DNA of 64,000 bases, from assembly GCF_003555545.1 (NCBI RefSeq), contig NZ_CP032157.1, positions 686,546-750,545 on the forward strand, written 5' to 3'. Both the position numbers and the translations under genes were made by a program. The DNA comes from Paraflavitalea soli. Its GTDB lineage: Bacteria > Bacteroidota > Bacteroidia > Chitinophagales > Chitinophagaceae. Positions 8,100 through 17,900 of this stretch are shown piece after piece. The notes below the pieces were generated by a model. That model was not told the origin of the DNA, searched no databases, and saw only the letters and a list, made by a program, of their open reading frames with translations. The first letter of the stretch is position 1. Each line of letters starts with the position of its first letter.

Positions 8100-10976
8100 C
8101 TATTCTTCAATCGGTTTGCAGGTGACGGTAGGTGTCCACACGGGTAAGTCTTCATCGCTTTTCAACATCACCAGGGTCGTGGGTAATTTTACTTCCCATT
8201 CTGCTACGCACTTTTCTTCACCGGGCGCATAGTTGCGTGCCTTAATCTCTTCAATAATGGATATGTATAAGGGACTGTAGATATCGGGCATTTCTTCTCC
8301 CATCCACACATGGCCGGTCTCGTGGTAATGTGCCATGGCGGCCTCAAACCCCGGCCGTACAGGTACTACCACGCGCGCCGCCCCGGCTTTTAGGAATTCT
8401 TCGAACTGGGGATCAATATCCTGGATCAGGATGAGTTTGCCCCATCGTGCAAACCTCCCATAGAAATAGGGATAATAGAAGTACATCATGTTTTCCCATT
8501 CGAAAGCTCTTTCGAAAAACGCCACAACGCCTCCCCATTTCTTAACGTAGTTAGGATCTGTTAAAAAGAATAAACTATTGTGTACCGGTGTTGGTAAGCC
8601 AACTGTGGCCAGGTGCTCGCTGACGAGTAAATGGATGAACATCCTTTTTAACTCGGTTCTTTCAATACTGGGATTGTGCGAATAGTTTTTAGTGAGCAGC
8701 AGCTGGGTGCGCAGCATGGACTGGTGTTGGGATAGTTTTTCTTCATATTCAGCCAGCAATCGCCGATAGCCTTGCATGATGGCAGAAAAAGTCTTTAGCT
8801 GCCATTTGGCAAAGGCCTGGTCCATTCTTTTGTAATTGACGGCAATAGAGAAACCAAATTTGGCAATAGGAGAGAAGGTCCTGAAGAGTACAGGTATTTC
8901 TCCGGTTTGGTTGCTCAATACAAAGTAATTGCCGGCAAATAGGTCCCAGGGAGCCGACGTACCAAAAATAACCCGGTAATCACCTATCCAAAACTCATAT
9001 TGCAGGCCTGATTTATTCTTATTTTCATCAGGAAGACCCTTTTCGCTGAAGCAATCTGGTGTTAGCAGCATTACATAACCATTGATAGCCTGGTAACCAT
9101 CGGGCACTTTTAACTTGGCAGTATAGAAATAGGAATCAGTTACCTTTTCCACCTTGTCCGTTTTAACATCCGTGGTGGTAATGGTAAATTCTGTCGGTGG
9201 TGGTTCTACATTTCCGGTCACTCCGTAGAAACGGGCCAGGACCATATAGTTATTGATATCCAGGTTGTCTGGCATGAACCAGGGCTCAATGGGTTTGACC
9301 AGTTTGAAACTCTCGGGCTGTTCGGCATTTTCCAGGGATTCGATCAGGAAGGCTGCCGGTTCGGGTAGTACTACATCGTATAGCAGCCGCTTACCATAAT
9401 TCATGATGCGGTTCTTGTACTTTTTATCTACCCACTGATAAATACCCCTTATTTTATCTTCCCCTTTTGTATTGTCAAACGAATGGTCGGTCTTTTCGGT
9501 GAATGTCTTTTGTTCCCGCTTTACCCGCTGTTGCTTTACGCGCTGTGTAAGACTGTTTACGGCCCTGTCTGTTACAGAACGTGCATAATTGGACTTACTG
9601 TTCTCCACCAGCTTTCCATATTCTGTAGAGGAGTTTTGTCCCTGCGCTGCCACTGTTTGATGGCCTGCTTCTTTCTGGCTTTCTGTAGCCATTTCATTCC
9701 GTTCGGTAGATTGCAGGTCTCTTTCTTCCGACTGGATGGTTTCATTTTCATCCGTAATGGTTAGTTCACTGGTCTCACTCCGTTTATAGGTGCGGCGGAA
9801 CAATTCACCTTCCAGTACATTTTCAATATGCGATATTTCGCCGGCTTCATAACCCAGTAATTCCTGACGTACAACCTGTAGATTGCCTATGCCTACAGGT
9901 CTTGTTACGGCGAAGCTGAAATCGGGGAGGATGATGTCTGCCGGTTGGGTTGTTTTCTTCATGGCCTGCGTAGCAAAGGTGTGTATGCCCAGTTGGTACA
10001 ATTTAGTGGCGGCAGGCAACTCATAAGGCTGTATTTCCCGGGCTATCCCTGCCCATTTTTCTTTTATAATGGATACCATCCTGGGTAATGAGGTCGTTAC
10101 CGCATCAATGCCATTGGTCTGAAGGGCTGTTTTTACTTCCGTGCTTAATTTGTTGACAGTCTTATTCGACAACCTGACAAATGATTGGGGCAAGGGGGCA
10201 GTTGCTGCTTCATTGGCCGGTGCGGCAGCGACAGCTGCGTGTAAGGCAGTGACAGGAATGGTTGTTTCGTGGTGGGTAGTGCCAATTTCCAGGTCTTCAG
10301 CAGAAGTGGCCATTAAAGTTTCATAAGTTGTTTTGAGGATGGCTGCCTGCTTTTGTAACCCGGCTATCCTGGTATTTTCTTCAGTATGCTCCTCCTGGTT
10401 GGGGGAGGGAGGCGGCGCTGTTGTTTTTTTGGAGGGGAATAAGGAGGCTGGTATATAAATGGGCCTCAATAAGGCTGATCTGACCGAAGCTGCTGAAATG
10501 TCTTCCAGTTGGTTGCCGGCCAATAATGCTATAAATGCGATGGCTTGTCGCATGGCTACCAGCTCTGCTGCATTAACCTGATCATAGGCTGTGGTAAGCT
10601 TGACGGCTACAAGGCTGTCGTTCAACAGCTCCTGATCACTCATAAAAAGATCCGATTGCAGGAGGTCTTCTGCATCGCGATCAAAGATGGCAGAGGTAAG
10701 CGAGCTTAGCTTATTGAAGTTGGGGTCTTTCATCCGCTTTACACCCTGGTGAAAAGCGAGCCATTCTTTTCTTAGGTTAAATGGAGGTTCGGCGCTCGTA
10801 AAATGGGCAGTGATAAATGCTGTTGCTGTATTCCTCATGCGCGTACTGCCATCAGGTTGATCTTTTTCCCTTCGTAGGGTGTTTTGAAAGTCAGATCCGC
10901 TTTCAATATTAATGGAGTTGTCTGCTGAAGGTGGCTGAACATAGGCATGCTCAATGTACCTGAAAAGGTCAATCAT
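8100..10976 (-). CDS. Large 958-residue uncharacterised protein, partner of the lectin-tailed giant protein
   Basis: No signal peptide and no named domain that I recognise. In order: a helical N-terminal region (about 1-175), a Pro/Thr-rich linker (183-200), a helical middle, and a highly charged Glu/Arg/Gln-rich stretch (about 395-500, e.g. SEERDLQSTERNEMATES) that should be coiled coil. It follows a segment, GYEAGEISHIENVLEGELF, at 375-393. A block at 525-545 reads NYGKRLLYDVVLPEPAAFL. The C-terminal part has an ELKRMFIHLL helix (775-784) and YYPYFYGRFARW followed by FLKAGAARVVVPVRPGFE (834-878). These phrases look like conserved blocks of a widespread uncharacterised family, from memory only. 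It is the first gene of a two-gene operon, and its stop lies 19 bases before the start of the next gene. Confidence 0.8.
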   Translation of the reverse strand: MIDLFRYIEHAYVQPPSADNSINIESGSDFQNTLRREKDQPDGSTRMRNTATAFITAHFTSAEPPFNLRKEWLAFHQGVKRMKDPNFNKLSSLTSAIFDRDAEDLLQSDLFMSDQELLNDSLVAVKLTTAYDQVNAAELVAMRQAIAFIALLAGNQLEDISAASVRSALLRPIYIPASLFPSKKTTAPPPSPNQEEHTEENTRIAGLQKQAAILKTTYETLMATSAEDLEIGTTHHETTIPVTALHAAVAAAPANEAATAPLPQSFVRLSNKTVNKLSTEVKTALQTNGIDAVTTSLPRMVSIIKEKWAGIAREIQPYELPAATKLYQLGIHTFATQAMKKTTQPADIILPDFSFAVTRPVGIGNLQVVRQELLGYEAGEISHIENVLEGELFRRTYKRSETSELTITDENETIQSEERDLQSTERNEMATESQKEAGHQTVAAQGQNSSTEYGKLVENSKSNYARSVTDRAVNSLTQRVKQQRVKREQKTFTEKTDHSFDNTKGEDKIRGIYQWVDKKYKNRIMNYGKRLLYDVVLPEPAAFLIESLENAEQPESFKLVKPIEPWFMPDNLDINNYMVLARFYGVTGNVEPPPTEFTITTTDVKTDKVEKVTDSYFYTAKLKVPDGYQAINGYVMLLTPDCFSEKGLPDENKNKSGLQYEFWIGDYRVIFGTSAPWDLFAGNYFVLSNQTGEIPVLFRTFSPIAKFGFSIAVNYKRMDQAFAKWQLKTFSAIMQGYRRLLAEYEEKLSQHQSMLRTQLLLTKNYSHNPSIERTELKRMFIHLLVSEHLATVGLPTPVHNSLFFLTDPNYVKKWGGVVAFFERAFEWENMMYFYYPYFYGRFARWGKLILIQDIDPQFEEFLKAGAARVVVPVRPGFEAAMAHYHETGHVWMGEEMPDIYSPLYISIIEEIKARNYAPGEEKCVAEWEVKLPTTLVMLKSDEDLPVWTPTVTCKPIEE

Positions 10977-11139
10977 GGCTGTAAGATTAAATGGTGAGAT
11001 GATAGGATATCTAAATATAAGCTATATACAGCAGCAACCTATCCTCTCTTTGAGTGATGACAAAATGCATTAACCCACCTACTTTATGAACTAATTCTTA
11101 TTTTAGAAGCTTAACAATCATCAATTAAAAGTTTTCCAT

Positions 11140-12543
11140 ATGATCAAACAGGCTTTGTTCGGGTTATTGACATGTATCGGACTTACTACGCAGGCTACCA
11201 TTACCTTACCCGCATTATTTGGCAACAATATGGTGTTGCAGCAACAGGCAGAGGCAGCCATCTGGGGCAGTGCCAAGGCAAATGCTACCGTTACCATCAT
11301 TACCAGCTGGGATAAAAAGAAGTATACCACCAGGGCCAATGCAGCAGGCAAATGGAAAACAACCCTGCGTACACCAAAGGCCGGTGGGCCTTACGACATC
11401 ACCCTCAGCGATGGTGAATTACTGAAGCTGTCCAATGTATTGATAGGAGAGGTCTGGATCTGTTCGGGCCAGTCCAATATGGAAATGCCTGTGAAAGGAT
11501 TTAAGAATCAGCCTATCCTGGGCGCCGATGATATGTTGCTGGAAGCCGATGATACCGCTATCCACCTCTTCCGTTTGGAAAGAGCTTTCACGAAAACACC
11601 TCAGGCAGATGTAAAAGCCAAATGGGAAATGGTCTCCCCCCAGTCAGCCAAGGAGTTTAGTGCCGTGGGATACAATTTTGCCAGGATATTGCGGCAGCGC
11701 CTGAAAGTGCCAATCGGTATCATTCAGACTACCTGGGGCGGTACGCCCATTGAAGCCTGGATGGATACCGCCGGTTTAAAACAGGTGGAAGGCGTGAAAT
11801 ACCCGGCTGCCAATGCGGCCATGACTAAAAATGATCCCTCTGTATTGTTCAATGCGATGATCGCACCACTGCTCGGTTATGAAATGAAAGGCGTGTTGTG
11901 GTACCAGGGCGAATCGAACAGGTTGCAGCCGGAGATATATGCAAAGTTGATGCAGGCCATGGTGGGCCAATGGCGTGCCTTATGGAATAAAGGCAACTGG
12001 CCTTTTTATTATGTGCAAATAGCCCCTTATCAATACCCGAATGGGCGGGAACTGGTGCCTTACCTGCGGGAAGCACAGGATAAAGCACAGACGCTTATTC
12101 CCAACAGCGGCATGGTCGTGTGTATGGATGCCGGCGATCAGCGTACCATCCACCCCGCCAATAAAATGATCGTCAGCAAGCGCCTTGCTTATTGGGCCCT
12201 GGCCAAAACCTATGGCCGGGAAGGAATTGTGTACCAGGGGCCGGTCTATAAATCCCTGACGATCGCGGCAGATACGGCAAAAGTGGCGTTCACCAATGCA
12301 CCCAATGGCTTGACCACCTATGGCAAAGACCTGGTGAATTTTGAAATAGCCGGTAGTGATAAAGTGTTCTATACAGCCCAGGTAAAGATCACCAATGATG
12401 GTCTGTTCCTGTTCAGTCCACAGGTAAAAGGACCGGTGGCGGTGCGCTATGCCTTTAAAGACTGGCCCGAAGGGGAGTTGTTCAATACAGATGGATTGCC
12501 GGCTGCACCGTTCCGGACCGATGACTGGGAACCGAAAAAGTAA
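11140..12543 (+). CDS. Secreted sialate O-acetylesterase-family carbohydrate esterase
   Basis: This 467-residue protein has an N-terminal signal peptide (about residues 1-19). The SGNH-type catalytic blocks are visible: GEVWICSGQSNMEMP with nucleophile Ser112, GVLWYQGESN at 251-260, and an Asp...His block DAGDQRTIHPANK with His338. An Ig-like N-terminal sheet (22-105) precedes the catalytic domain, as in 9-O-acetylesterases of the CE20/SIAE type. In Bacteroidota such enzymes deacetylate plant xylans and pectins as well as sialic acids. With fucosidases and uronate enzymes next door, a plant-cell-wall acetyl ester is the more likely substrate here (inference). A good terminator follows the stop. 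Confidence 0.88.
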   Translation: MIKQALFGLLTCIGLTTQATITLPALFGNNMVLQQQAEAAIWGSAKANATVTIITSWDKKKYTTRANAAGKWKTTLRTPKAGGPYDITLSDGELLKLSNVLIGEVWICSGQSNMEMPVKGFKNQPILGADDMLLEADDTAIHLFRLERAFTKTPQADVKAKWEMVSPQSAKEFSAVGYNFARILRQRLKVPIGIIQTTWGGTPIEAWMDTAGLKQVEGVKYPAANAAMTKNDPSVLFNAMIAPLLGYEMKGVLWYQGESNRLQPEIYAKLMQAMVGQWRALWNKGNWPFYYVQIAPYQYPNGRELVPYLREAQDKAQTLIPNSGMVVCMDAGDQRTIHPANKMIVSKRLAYWALAKTYGREGIVYQGPVYKSLTIAADTAKVAFTNAPNGLTTYGKDLVNFEIAGSDKVFYTAQVKITNDGLFLFSPQVKGPVAVRYAFKDWPEGELFNTDGLPAAPFRTDDWEPKK

Positions 12544-12591
12544 GGCATGCATGGTGAAACAAGAGAGTATGAAAGAGCTTTGGAATGATAC

Positions 12592-12615
12592 AGCCCCGCA
12601 CCAGCGGGGCTTTTT
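12592..12615 (+). terminator. Rho-independent terminator after the esterase gene
   Basis: A perfect 8-base stem (AGCCCCGC / GCGGGGCT) with an ACCA loop is followed by a T run. It separates the esterase gene from the fucosidase gene downstream, so that gene needs its own promoter. Confidence 0.9.
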
Positions 12616-12660
12616 ACTGTTTTGCAATTCACGTCAGCCATCCTGAACTGTCCTGTTTAA

Positions 12661-12701
12661 TTGCTAATAAGATTGAATAGTATGCCAAAAGGCTAAAATG
12701 G
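12661..12701 (+). promoter_or_regulatory. Paired 20-base operator boxes upstream of the first GH29 gene
   Basis: Box 1 is TTGCTAATAAGATTGAATAG and box 2, exactly 21 bases later, is ATGCCAAAAGGCTAAAATGG. The pair ends 65 bases before the fucosidase ATG. Similar pairs precede four other glycosidase genes in this window (21788, 23711, 34634 and, inverted, 52338). A direct repeat with two-turn spacing is typical of AraC-family binding sites; the regulator is inferred. Confidence 0.6.
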
Positions 12702-12766
12702 GATAAAATATAGTTGGCTAATTTGCTGTTTATTACGATTGCTATATCCTTTAAATAATTGCACAA

Positions 12767-14152
12767 ATGATAAGACGCTTTTTTTGCCTGGCTGCCGCTT
12801 CCTGTATCCTGTCTTATACCAGCCTGGCACAGCCTTCCGCTGCCTCTACCAAGGAACAACGCATGGAATGGTGGCGCGAAGCCCGCTTTGGCATGTTTAT
12901 ACACTGGGGTGTATATGCAGTTCCTGCCGGCACTTACAACGGACAAAAGATCAACCGCATTGGCGAGTGGATCATGAACCGGGGTAAAATACCCGTAGCG
13001 GAATACCAAAAGTTCGCCAAAGACTTCAACCCGGTAAAATATGATGCTGATGCCTGGGTACGCACCGCTAAGGAGGCAGGCATGAAGTATATTGTCATTA
13101 CTGCCAAGCACCACGATGGTTTTGCGCTGTTCGATAGCAAGGCCAGCAAATGGGATATTGTAGACGCTTCTCCCTATGGTAAGGATCTGCTGAAGCCTTT
13201 GGCCGAAGCCTGCCGCAAATACGGCATTAAATTAGGATTCTATTATTCTCATGCACAAGACTGGAATAACCCCGGGGGGGCGGCTGCCCGCAAGGTAGCT
13301 TCTGAAGGATGGGCCAATCCCGATTCTGCCCGCATAGATGCTTATACAGCTGCCAATAGCGGTCACTGGGACCCTGCTCAAACTACCAAAACCATGGCGC
13401 AGTACATAGATGAGGTAGCTGTACCCCAGGTAAAAGAACTGTTGACCAATTATGGTGATGTGGCCGTCTTGTGGTGGGATACTCCTACAGGCATGACCGA
13501 TGAATTTGCAGAGAAACTCAATGCAGAACTGAAGCTGCAGCCCAATATCATTACCAATGACCGCCTCAAGCGCCCCAATTTTCCCGGCGACTATACCACT
13601 CCCGAGCAACGTATTCCTAAAGTAGGGGAGATGGATGGCAAAGATTGGGAAACCTGTATGACCATGAACGGTTCCTGGGGCTATAAGAGTTATGACAATG
13701 CCTGGAAACCAACCGCTACACTGATACAGAACCTCATCGACATCGCTTCCAAAGGAGGGAATTACCTGCTGAATATCGGGCCAAAAGCCGATGGAACGAT
13801 TCCTGCGGAAAGTCTCGAACGCCTGAAACAGGTAGGTGACTGGATGAAAGTAAATGGCGAAGCTATCTATGGCACCAAGGGTAGCCCGCTGAAGCCGCTT
13901 ACCTGGGGGCGCTGTACGCAGAAAGTTGAGGGCGGCAATACCGTATTGTACTTCTCTGTATTTGAATGGCCTGCCAATGGCAAGCTGGAGATACCCGGTA
14001 TCAAAGCAAAAGTGAAGAGTGCGAAATTATTGAGCAACGGAAAAGCCGTAAAGACCAGCAGTGCTGGTGATGTACTTAGCTTAACATTACCCGCAGCAGC
14101 TACTGATCCTATTGCATCAGTGATCAAGGTAGAGCTGAAGGGTAGTTTATAA
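12767..14152 (+). CDS. Alpha-L-fucosidase, GH29 (first copy)
   Basis: This is a 461-residue secreted enzyme with a signal peptide cut after SLAQ (residue 21). The GH29 barrel begins with the WWREARFGMFIHWGVY block (35-50). ITAKHHDGFALFDS (111-124) holds the substrate-binding His pair, and VAVLWWDTPTG (232-242) carries the presumed nucleophile Asp238. GH29 enzymes are retaining exo-glycosidases that release alpha-linked L-fucose. The family signature is strong, but the linkage cannot be read from sequence. A C-terminal beta-sandwich (about 370-461) follows the barrel. The paired operator boxes upstream suggest co-regulation with the other sugar-degrading genes. The small secreted-protein gene follows after only 20 bases and is probably co-transcribed. 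Confidence 0.93.
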   Translation: MIRRFFCLAAASCILSYTSLAQPSAASTKEQRMEWWREARFGMFIHWGVYAVPAGTYNGQKINRIGEWIMNRGKIPVAEYQKFAKDFNPVKYDADAWVRTAKEAGMKYIVITAKHHDGFALFDSKASKWDIVDASPYGKDLLKPLAEACRKYGIKLGFYYSHAQDWNNPGGAAARKVASEGWANPDSARIDAYTAANSGHWDPAQTTKTMAQYIDEVAVPQVKELLTNYGDVAVLWWDTPTGMTDEFAEKLNAELKLQPNIITNDRLKRPNFPGDYTTPEQRIPKVGEMDGKDWETCMTMNGSWGYKSYDNAWKPTATLIQNLIDIASKGGNYLLNIGPKADGTIPAESLERLKQVGDWMKVNGEAIYGTKGSPLKPLTWGRCTQKVEGGNTVLYFSVFEWPANGKLEIPGIKAKVKSAKLLSNGKAVKTSSAGDVLSLTLPAAATDPIASVIKVELKGSL

Positions 14153-14172
14153 TAACCATAAAACCTTAGTTT

Positions 14173-14583
14173 ATGAAAAAGCCTTTACTGTACCTGTCCC
14201 TGGTAATAATGATAGTTCTTTCCGGATTTAATGCCCGCCCCGATAAAGGGCACATGAAACGCCTGGCGAATAACAAGATGAAAATGTCTGCCAAAGGAAA
14301 AGCAATGTTCAACATTGGCTTGCTGGCAGAAGGAGATGACTGGTCGGATTGTGTACAAAGAGATTACTCTTTATGGGGCGGAGAACCGGGTGATGTCTAC
14401 GAATGGTACATTGATTGGTCATATGCCAACCATCCGGGTTGGGGCCGCCAGTTTATTTGTAACGGAGAAGAAATGACTGGCTGGAAACTCGATGCCGGCG
14501 ATGTGGTAACAGTAAAGGTGATCTCATCAGATAGCGATCCCGATTATGAAGTGTGGGAAGGGATCACGGAATGCGAAGATTAG
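14173..14583 (+). CDS. Small secreted protein of unknown function
   Basis: The product is 136 residues with an N-terminal signal peptide (about 1-21) and no membrane segment after it. The mature part has a basic, Met/Lys-rich start (HMKRLANNKMKMSAKGKAMF) and an acidic, Trp- and Tyr-rich remainder with three cysteines. I do not recognise a family. It lies 20 bases downstream of the fucosidase and upstream of a SusC/SusD pair, so it may be a periplasmic or surface accessory of that locus. It could also be an unrelated passenger. Confidence 0.7.
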   Translation: MKKPLLYLSLVIMIVLSGFNARPDKGHMKRLANNKMKMSAKGKAMFNIGLLAEGDDWSDCVQRDYSLWGGEPGDVYEWYIDWSYANHPGWGRQFICNGEEMTGWKLDAGDVVTVKVISSDSDPDYEVWEGITECED

Positions 14584-14685
14584 ATGCCCAACTGAAATGA
14601 TGCTTTGAAGTAATTGTGAGGCAACTTCTGGGAGAAGGCCCAATCTGTTGCGTCCTTATGGAACGATCTTATTACTGCAAAAAAA

Positions 14686-14713
14686 GTCCGGCACTACACC
14701 TGTATTGCCGGAC
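14686..14713 (-). terminator. Hairpin with terminator form on the minus strand
   Basis: GTCCGGCA and TGCCGGAC form a perfect 8-base stem. On the plus strand seven or so A residues precede it and no T run follows, so it has intrinsic-terminator form only when read leftward. It could end transcripts of either direction weakly; the only gene next to it is the plus-strand small secreted protein. Confidence 0.45.
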
Positions 14714-14780
14714 TATTCATACTTAAAATTCCGGCTGGCAGCTGATCAGGCTGTTGCCGGTAAGAACTGATCCTCCCCCT

Positions 14781-14912
14781 ACAGTCTGTACCGATCACGT
14801 GAGTGTGGTATGCTGCCCCGTGCAGCGTACAGGATTTTTAATGTCTAAACAGTCTGTGCCGTCGACCGTTGTATGCTGCCTGGCGCAGCGTACAGGCTAT
14901 GTTATGTCCAAA
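14781..14912 (+). repeat. Tandem duplication of a 63-68 base hairpin unit in the susC leader
   Basis: Two copies start with ACAGTCTGT (14781 and 14849). Each contains a GTATGCTGCC...GCAGCGTACAGG core (14808-14833 and 14871-14896) that folds on itself (GTA-GCTGC with GCAGC-TAC). The array lies 50-180 bases before the susC start. A long open frame that crosses the second copy is not part of the gene. It could be a leader control element or a decayed repeat. Confidence 0.65.
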
Positions 14913-14961
14913 GGGGGCATCAGAAATTGCTTGTTTTCTATTCATTAATAAAACTGCCGTT

Positions 14962-17900
14962 ATGAAATTTGCTTGCGTTTCTAAGCTATTATCCGGTTGG
15001 CGGATAAGATCAATGCACACGGGTATATATACCAGGGTGGTATGTACGCTGCTGTGTTTTCTTGTATTATGGAGACCTGTCACTGCCCAAACGGGCGCGG
15101 GTAAAACGATTACCGTGAAGGGCATTGTAAAAGGGGCGAAAGATGCGCCACTGGGTGGCGTAAGTGTCGTGTCGAAGGGCCAGGAAAAAGCCACGGTAAC
15201 CCTGGCGGATGGCTCTTTCTCGATAACAGTACCCGCCAATTCCACCCTGTTGATATCCTATGTGGGATATGCCGAACAGGAGATCACTACTACAGATAAA
15301 GACCTGCTGGATGTGGTAGTGTCGCTTACGCCGGGCAAAGCTGCGATGGATGAAGTGGTGGTGGTGGGTTATGGAACCAGGCGAAAATCGGAATTGACCG
15401 GTTCTGTAGCTTCTGTAAATGAACAAACCATTAAAGATATACCAACCCAAAGCGTTGCTTCGGCTTTGCAGGGGCGGGTTGCCGGTATAGACATCCAGAA
15501 AGTGGGTGGTAACAGCAAACCCGGTGCAGGGGTGTCCATCCTCATCCGTGGCGCCCGCTCTGTGCGTGCCAGCAATGCACCGCTCATCGTGGTTGATGGT
15601 ATCCCTTTCGGAGGCAGCTTCAATGACCTCAACCAGGATGATATTACCTCGGTAGAAATATTAAAGGATGCCTCTTCCACAGCCATCTACGGTTCACGTG
15701 GCGCCAATGGCGTTATACTGATCAGTACCCGCCGTGGTAAAAATGGCAAGGCCATTGTTTCCTATAGTGGTTATGCCGGTGTGGTGAAGCCGATTGGCCA
15801 GTATCACCTCATGGGTGCCCAGGAGTTTGCCGAATTGAAAAAGTGGGCCCGTTATTTTGGTGTATGGACCACAGGCAACAATCCGGTGAAAAAATATTCA
15901 GGCCCTGATGACCCCTTGCTTATTTCCGAAGCCTTTACCAATGATGAGCTGGAAGGATTAAAAGGCCCCGGTACCAACTGGCAGGACCTGGTATATAAAA
16001 ACGGGATGCAGACAGATCACCAATTGAGCGTATATGGTGGAACAGATGTTACACAATATGCCATTTCCGGTGGTTATTACAAGGAAACAGGTGTTTTCCC
16101 CGGCCAGGAATTTGAACGTTATACCGTAAAGCTGAGTGTAGATCAGCAGCTGGGTAAAGTTTTCAAGATAGGCTTGAATTCATTGAACACTTTTTCTACC
16201 ACCCTGGGCGAAGGCTTCAATCCCATGTCACAGGCCTTGCGTGCTTCGCCGCTGGTAGGCCCTTATGACAGCGATGGTAAGTTGCGCAATGACTTCCTGC
16301 CCGGCAGCCAAAGCCAGGTATGGAACCCATTGGCCGATTTTCTGGACGGCGCCAAGTCGGAGAAAAGGAAAAGACTGGGAACATTTACTTCCGCCTACCT
16401 GGATGTAAACCTGGGTGGCCTGTTAAAAGGGTTGAAGTACCGGTTGAATGCGGGTACTGAGATCAGGACGGATGTATATGGCAGCTTCTATGCCAGCAAG
16501 ACAACCAACCAGATGGGTGCACAATCTATCTCTAATAACAGGACCAGTAACCTCACGAGCTGGACGCTGGAAAACCTGTTGACCTATGACAATACCTTCT
16601 TTGAAAAACACAAGGTGAACTTTACCGGTCTTTTCAGTGCACAGCAGGAGCGATCCAACAACAATGAATTTGAGAACCGCGATATCGTGGCAGATTACCT
16701 GGAATACTATAACCCTGAATTTGGTTTCAACCTCACCGGTACCGGTGGGTACTCCCAGTGGGGACTGGTCTCTTACATGGGCCGGTTGAACTATGGTTAT
16801 GATGACCGTTACCTGGTCACCTTTACCGTGCGGTCAGATGGATCATCCAGGCTGGCCCAAGGCGAGAAATGGCAGGTATTCCCTTCTGCAGCAGTAGCCT
16901 GGAATATCCACAACGAAAAGTTTTTCAAGGTAAATGCTATCTCCAGTCTGCGCCTAAGGGCCGGTTATGGTAAGGTAGGTAATGCATCCATCAGCCCTTA
17001 TGGCACTATTCCCCGCCTGGGCAGTGTAGTGTATAACTTTGGCGATGTGTTGAGCCGTGGCTATTATCAGACCAATGTAGGCAACAATACACTTACCTGG
17101 GAATATACCTCTACTGCGGAATTGGGTATCGACTTTGGGTTGCTTAATAATCGTATCTCCGGTAACCTGAACTTCTATAAGGCCTTCACCGATAAATTGC
17201 TCCTGCCCAAAGACCTGCCACCTACCAATGGTATCCAGAATTCTGTGTTGACCAATGTAGGTAAAACAGAGAACCAGGGTATTGAGTTCCAGATAAGTGC
17301 TCAGAATATCATTCCCAAAGGCAGGAACAGTTTTGGCTGGAGCACCGACCTTAACTTCTCCATCAATCGTGGTAAGATCACCCAACTGGCCGATGGCATT
17401 TTGCAGGATATTGGCAATAGCTGGTTTGTTGGTCAGCCTATCGGTGTATTTTATACCTATCAAAAACAAGGTATCTGGCAAAACACCAAATCAGATTCAT
17501 TGGAAGCAGTTCGTTTAGGCCTCACTACAACCGGGTCTGGCAGTGTGATCGGTGATATCCGTGTATCCGATCTCGACAATAGTGGAACGATCAATGACCT
17601 CGACAGGAAGATCATCGGTACTACACAGCCCGACTGGACCGGTGGTATGACCAACCGTTTCACCTATGGTGGATTTGATCTGACAGTCGTTGCGTTTGCA
17701 AGATGGGGTTATATGATGAGCAGCTCCCTGCATGGCGGCGGATTTGTCAATACGTTCCAGGGTACTTACAACAATATCAAGACCCGCTATTGGACGCCCA
17801 CCAATGGCGAAAATGAATATCCCAAACCCAATTATGGCCGTCAGAATCCTACCAACCTCAACCTGCTCGGTTTCTTCGATGGCAGTTTTGTTAAGATCAG

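Noticed and set aside
14869-14961. N-terminal extension of the first susC
   Set aside because: The extra residues overlap the tandem leader repeat and add no signal-like sequence; the start at 14962 gives a normal signal peptide.
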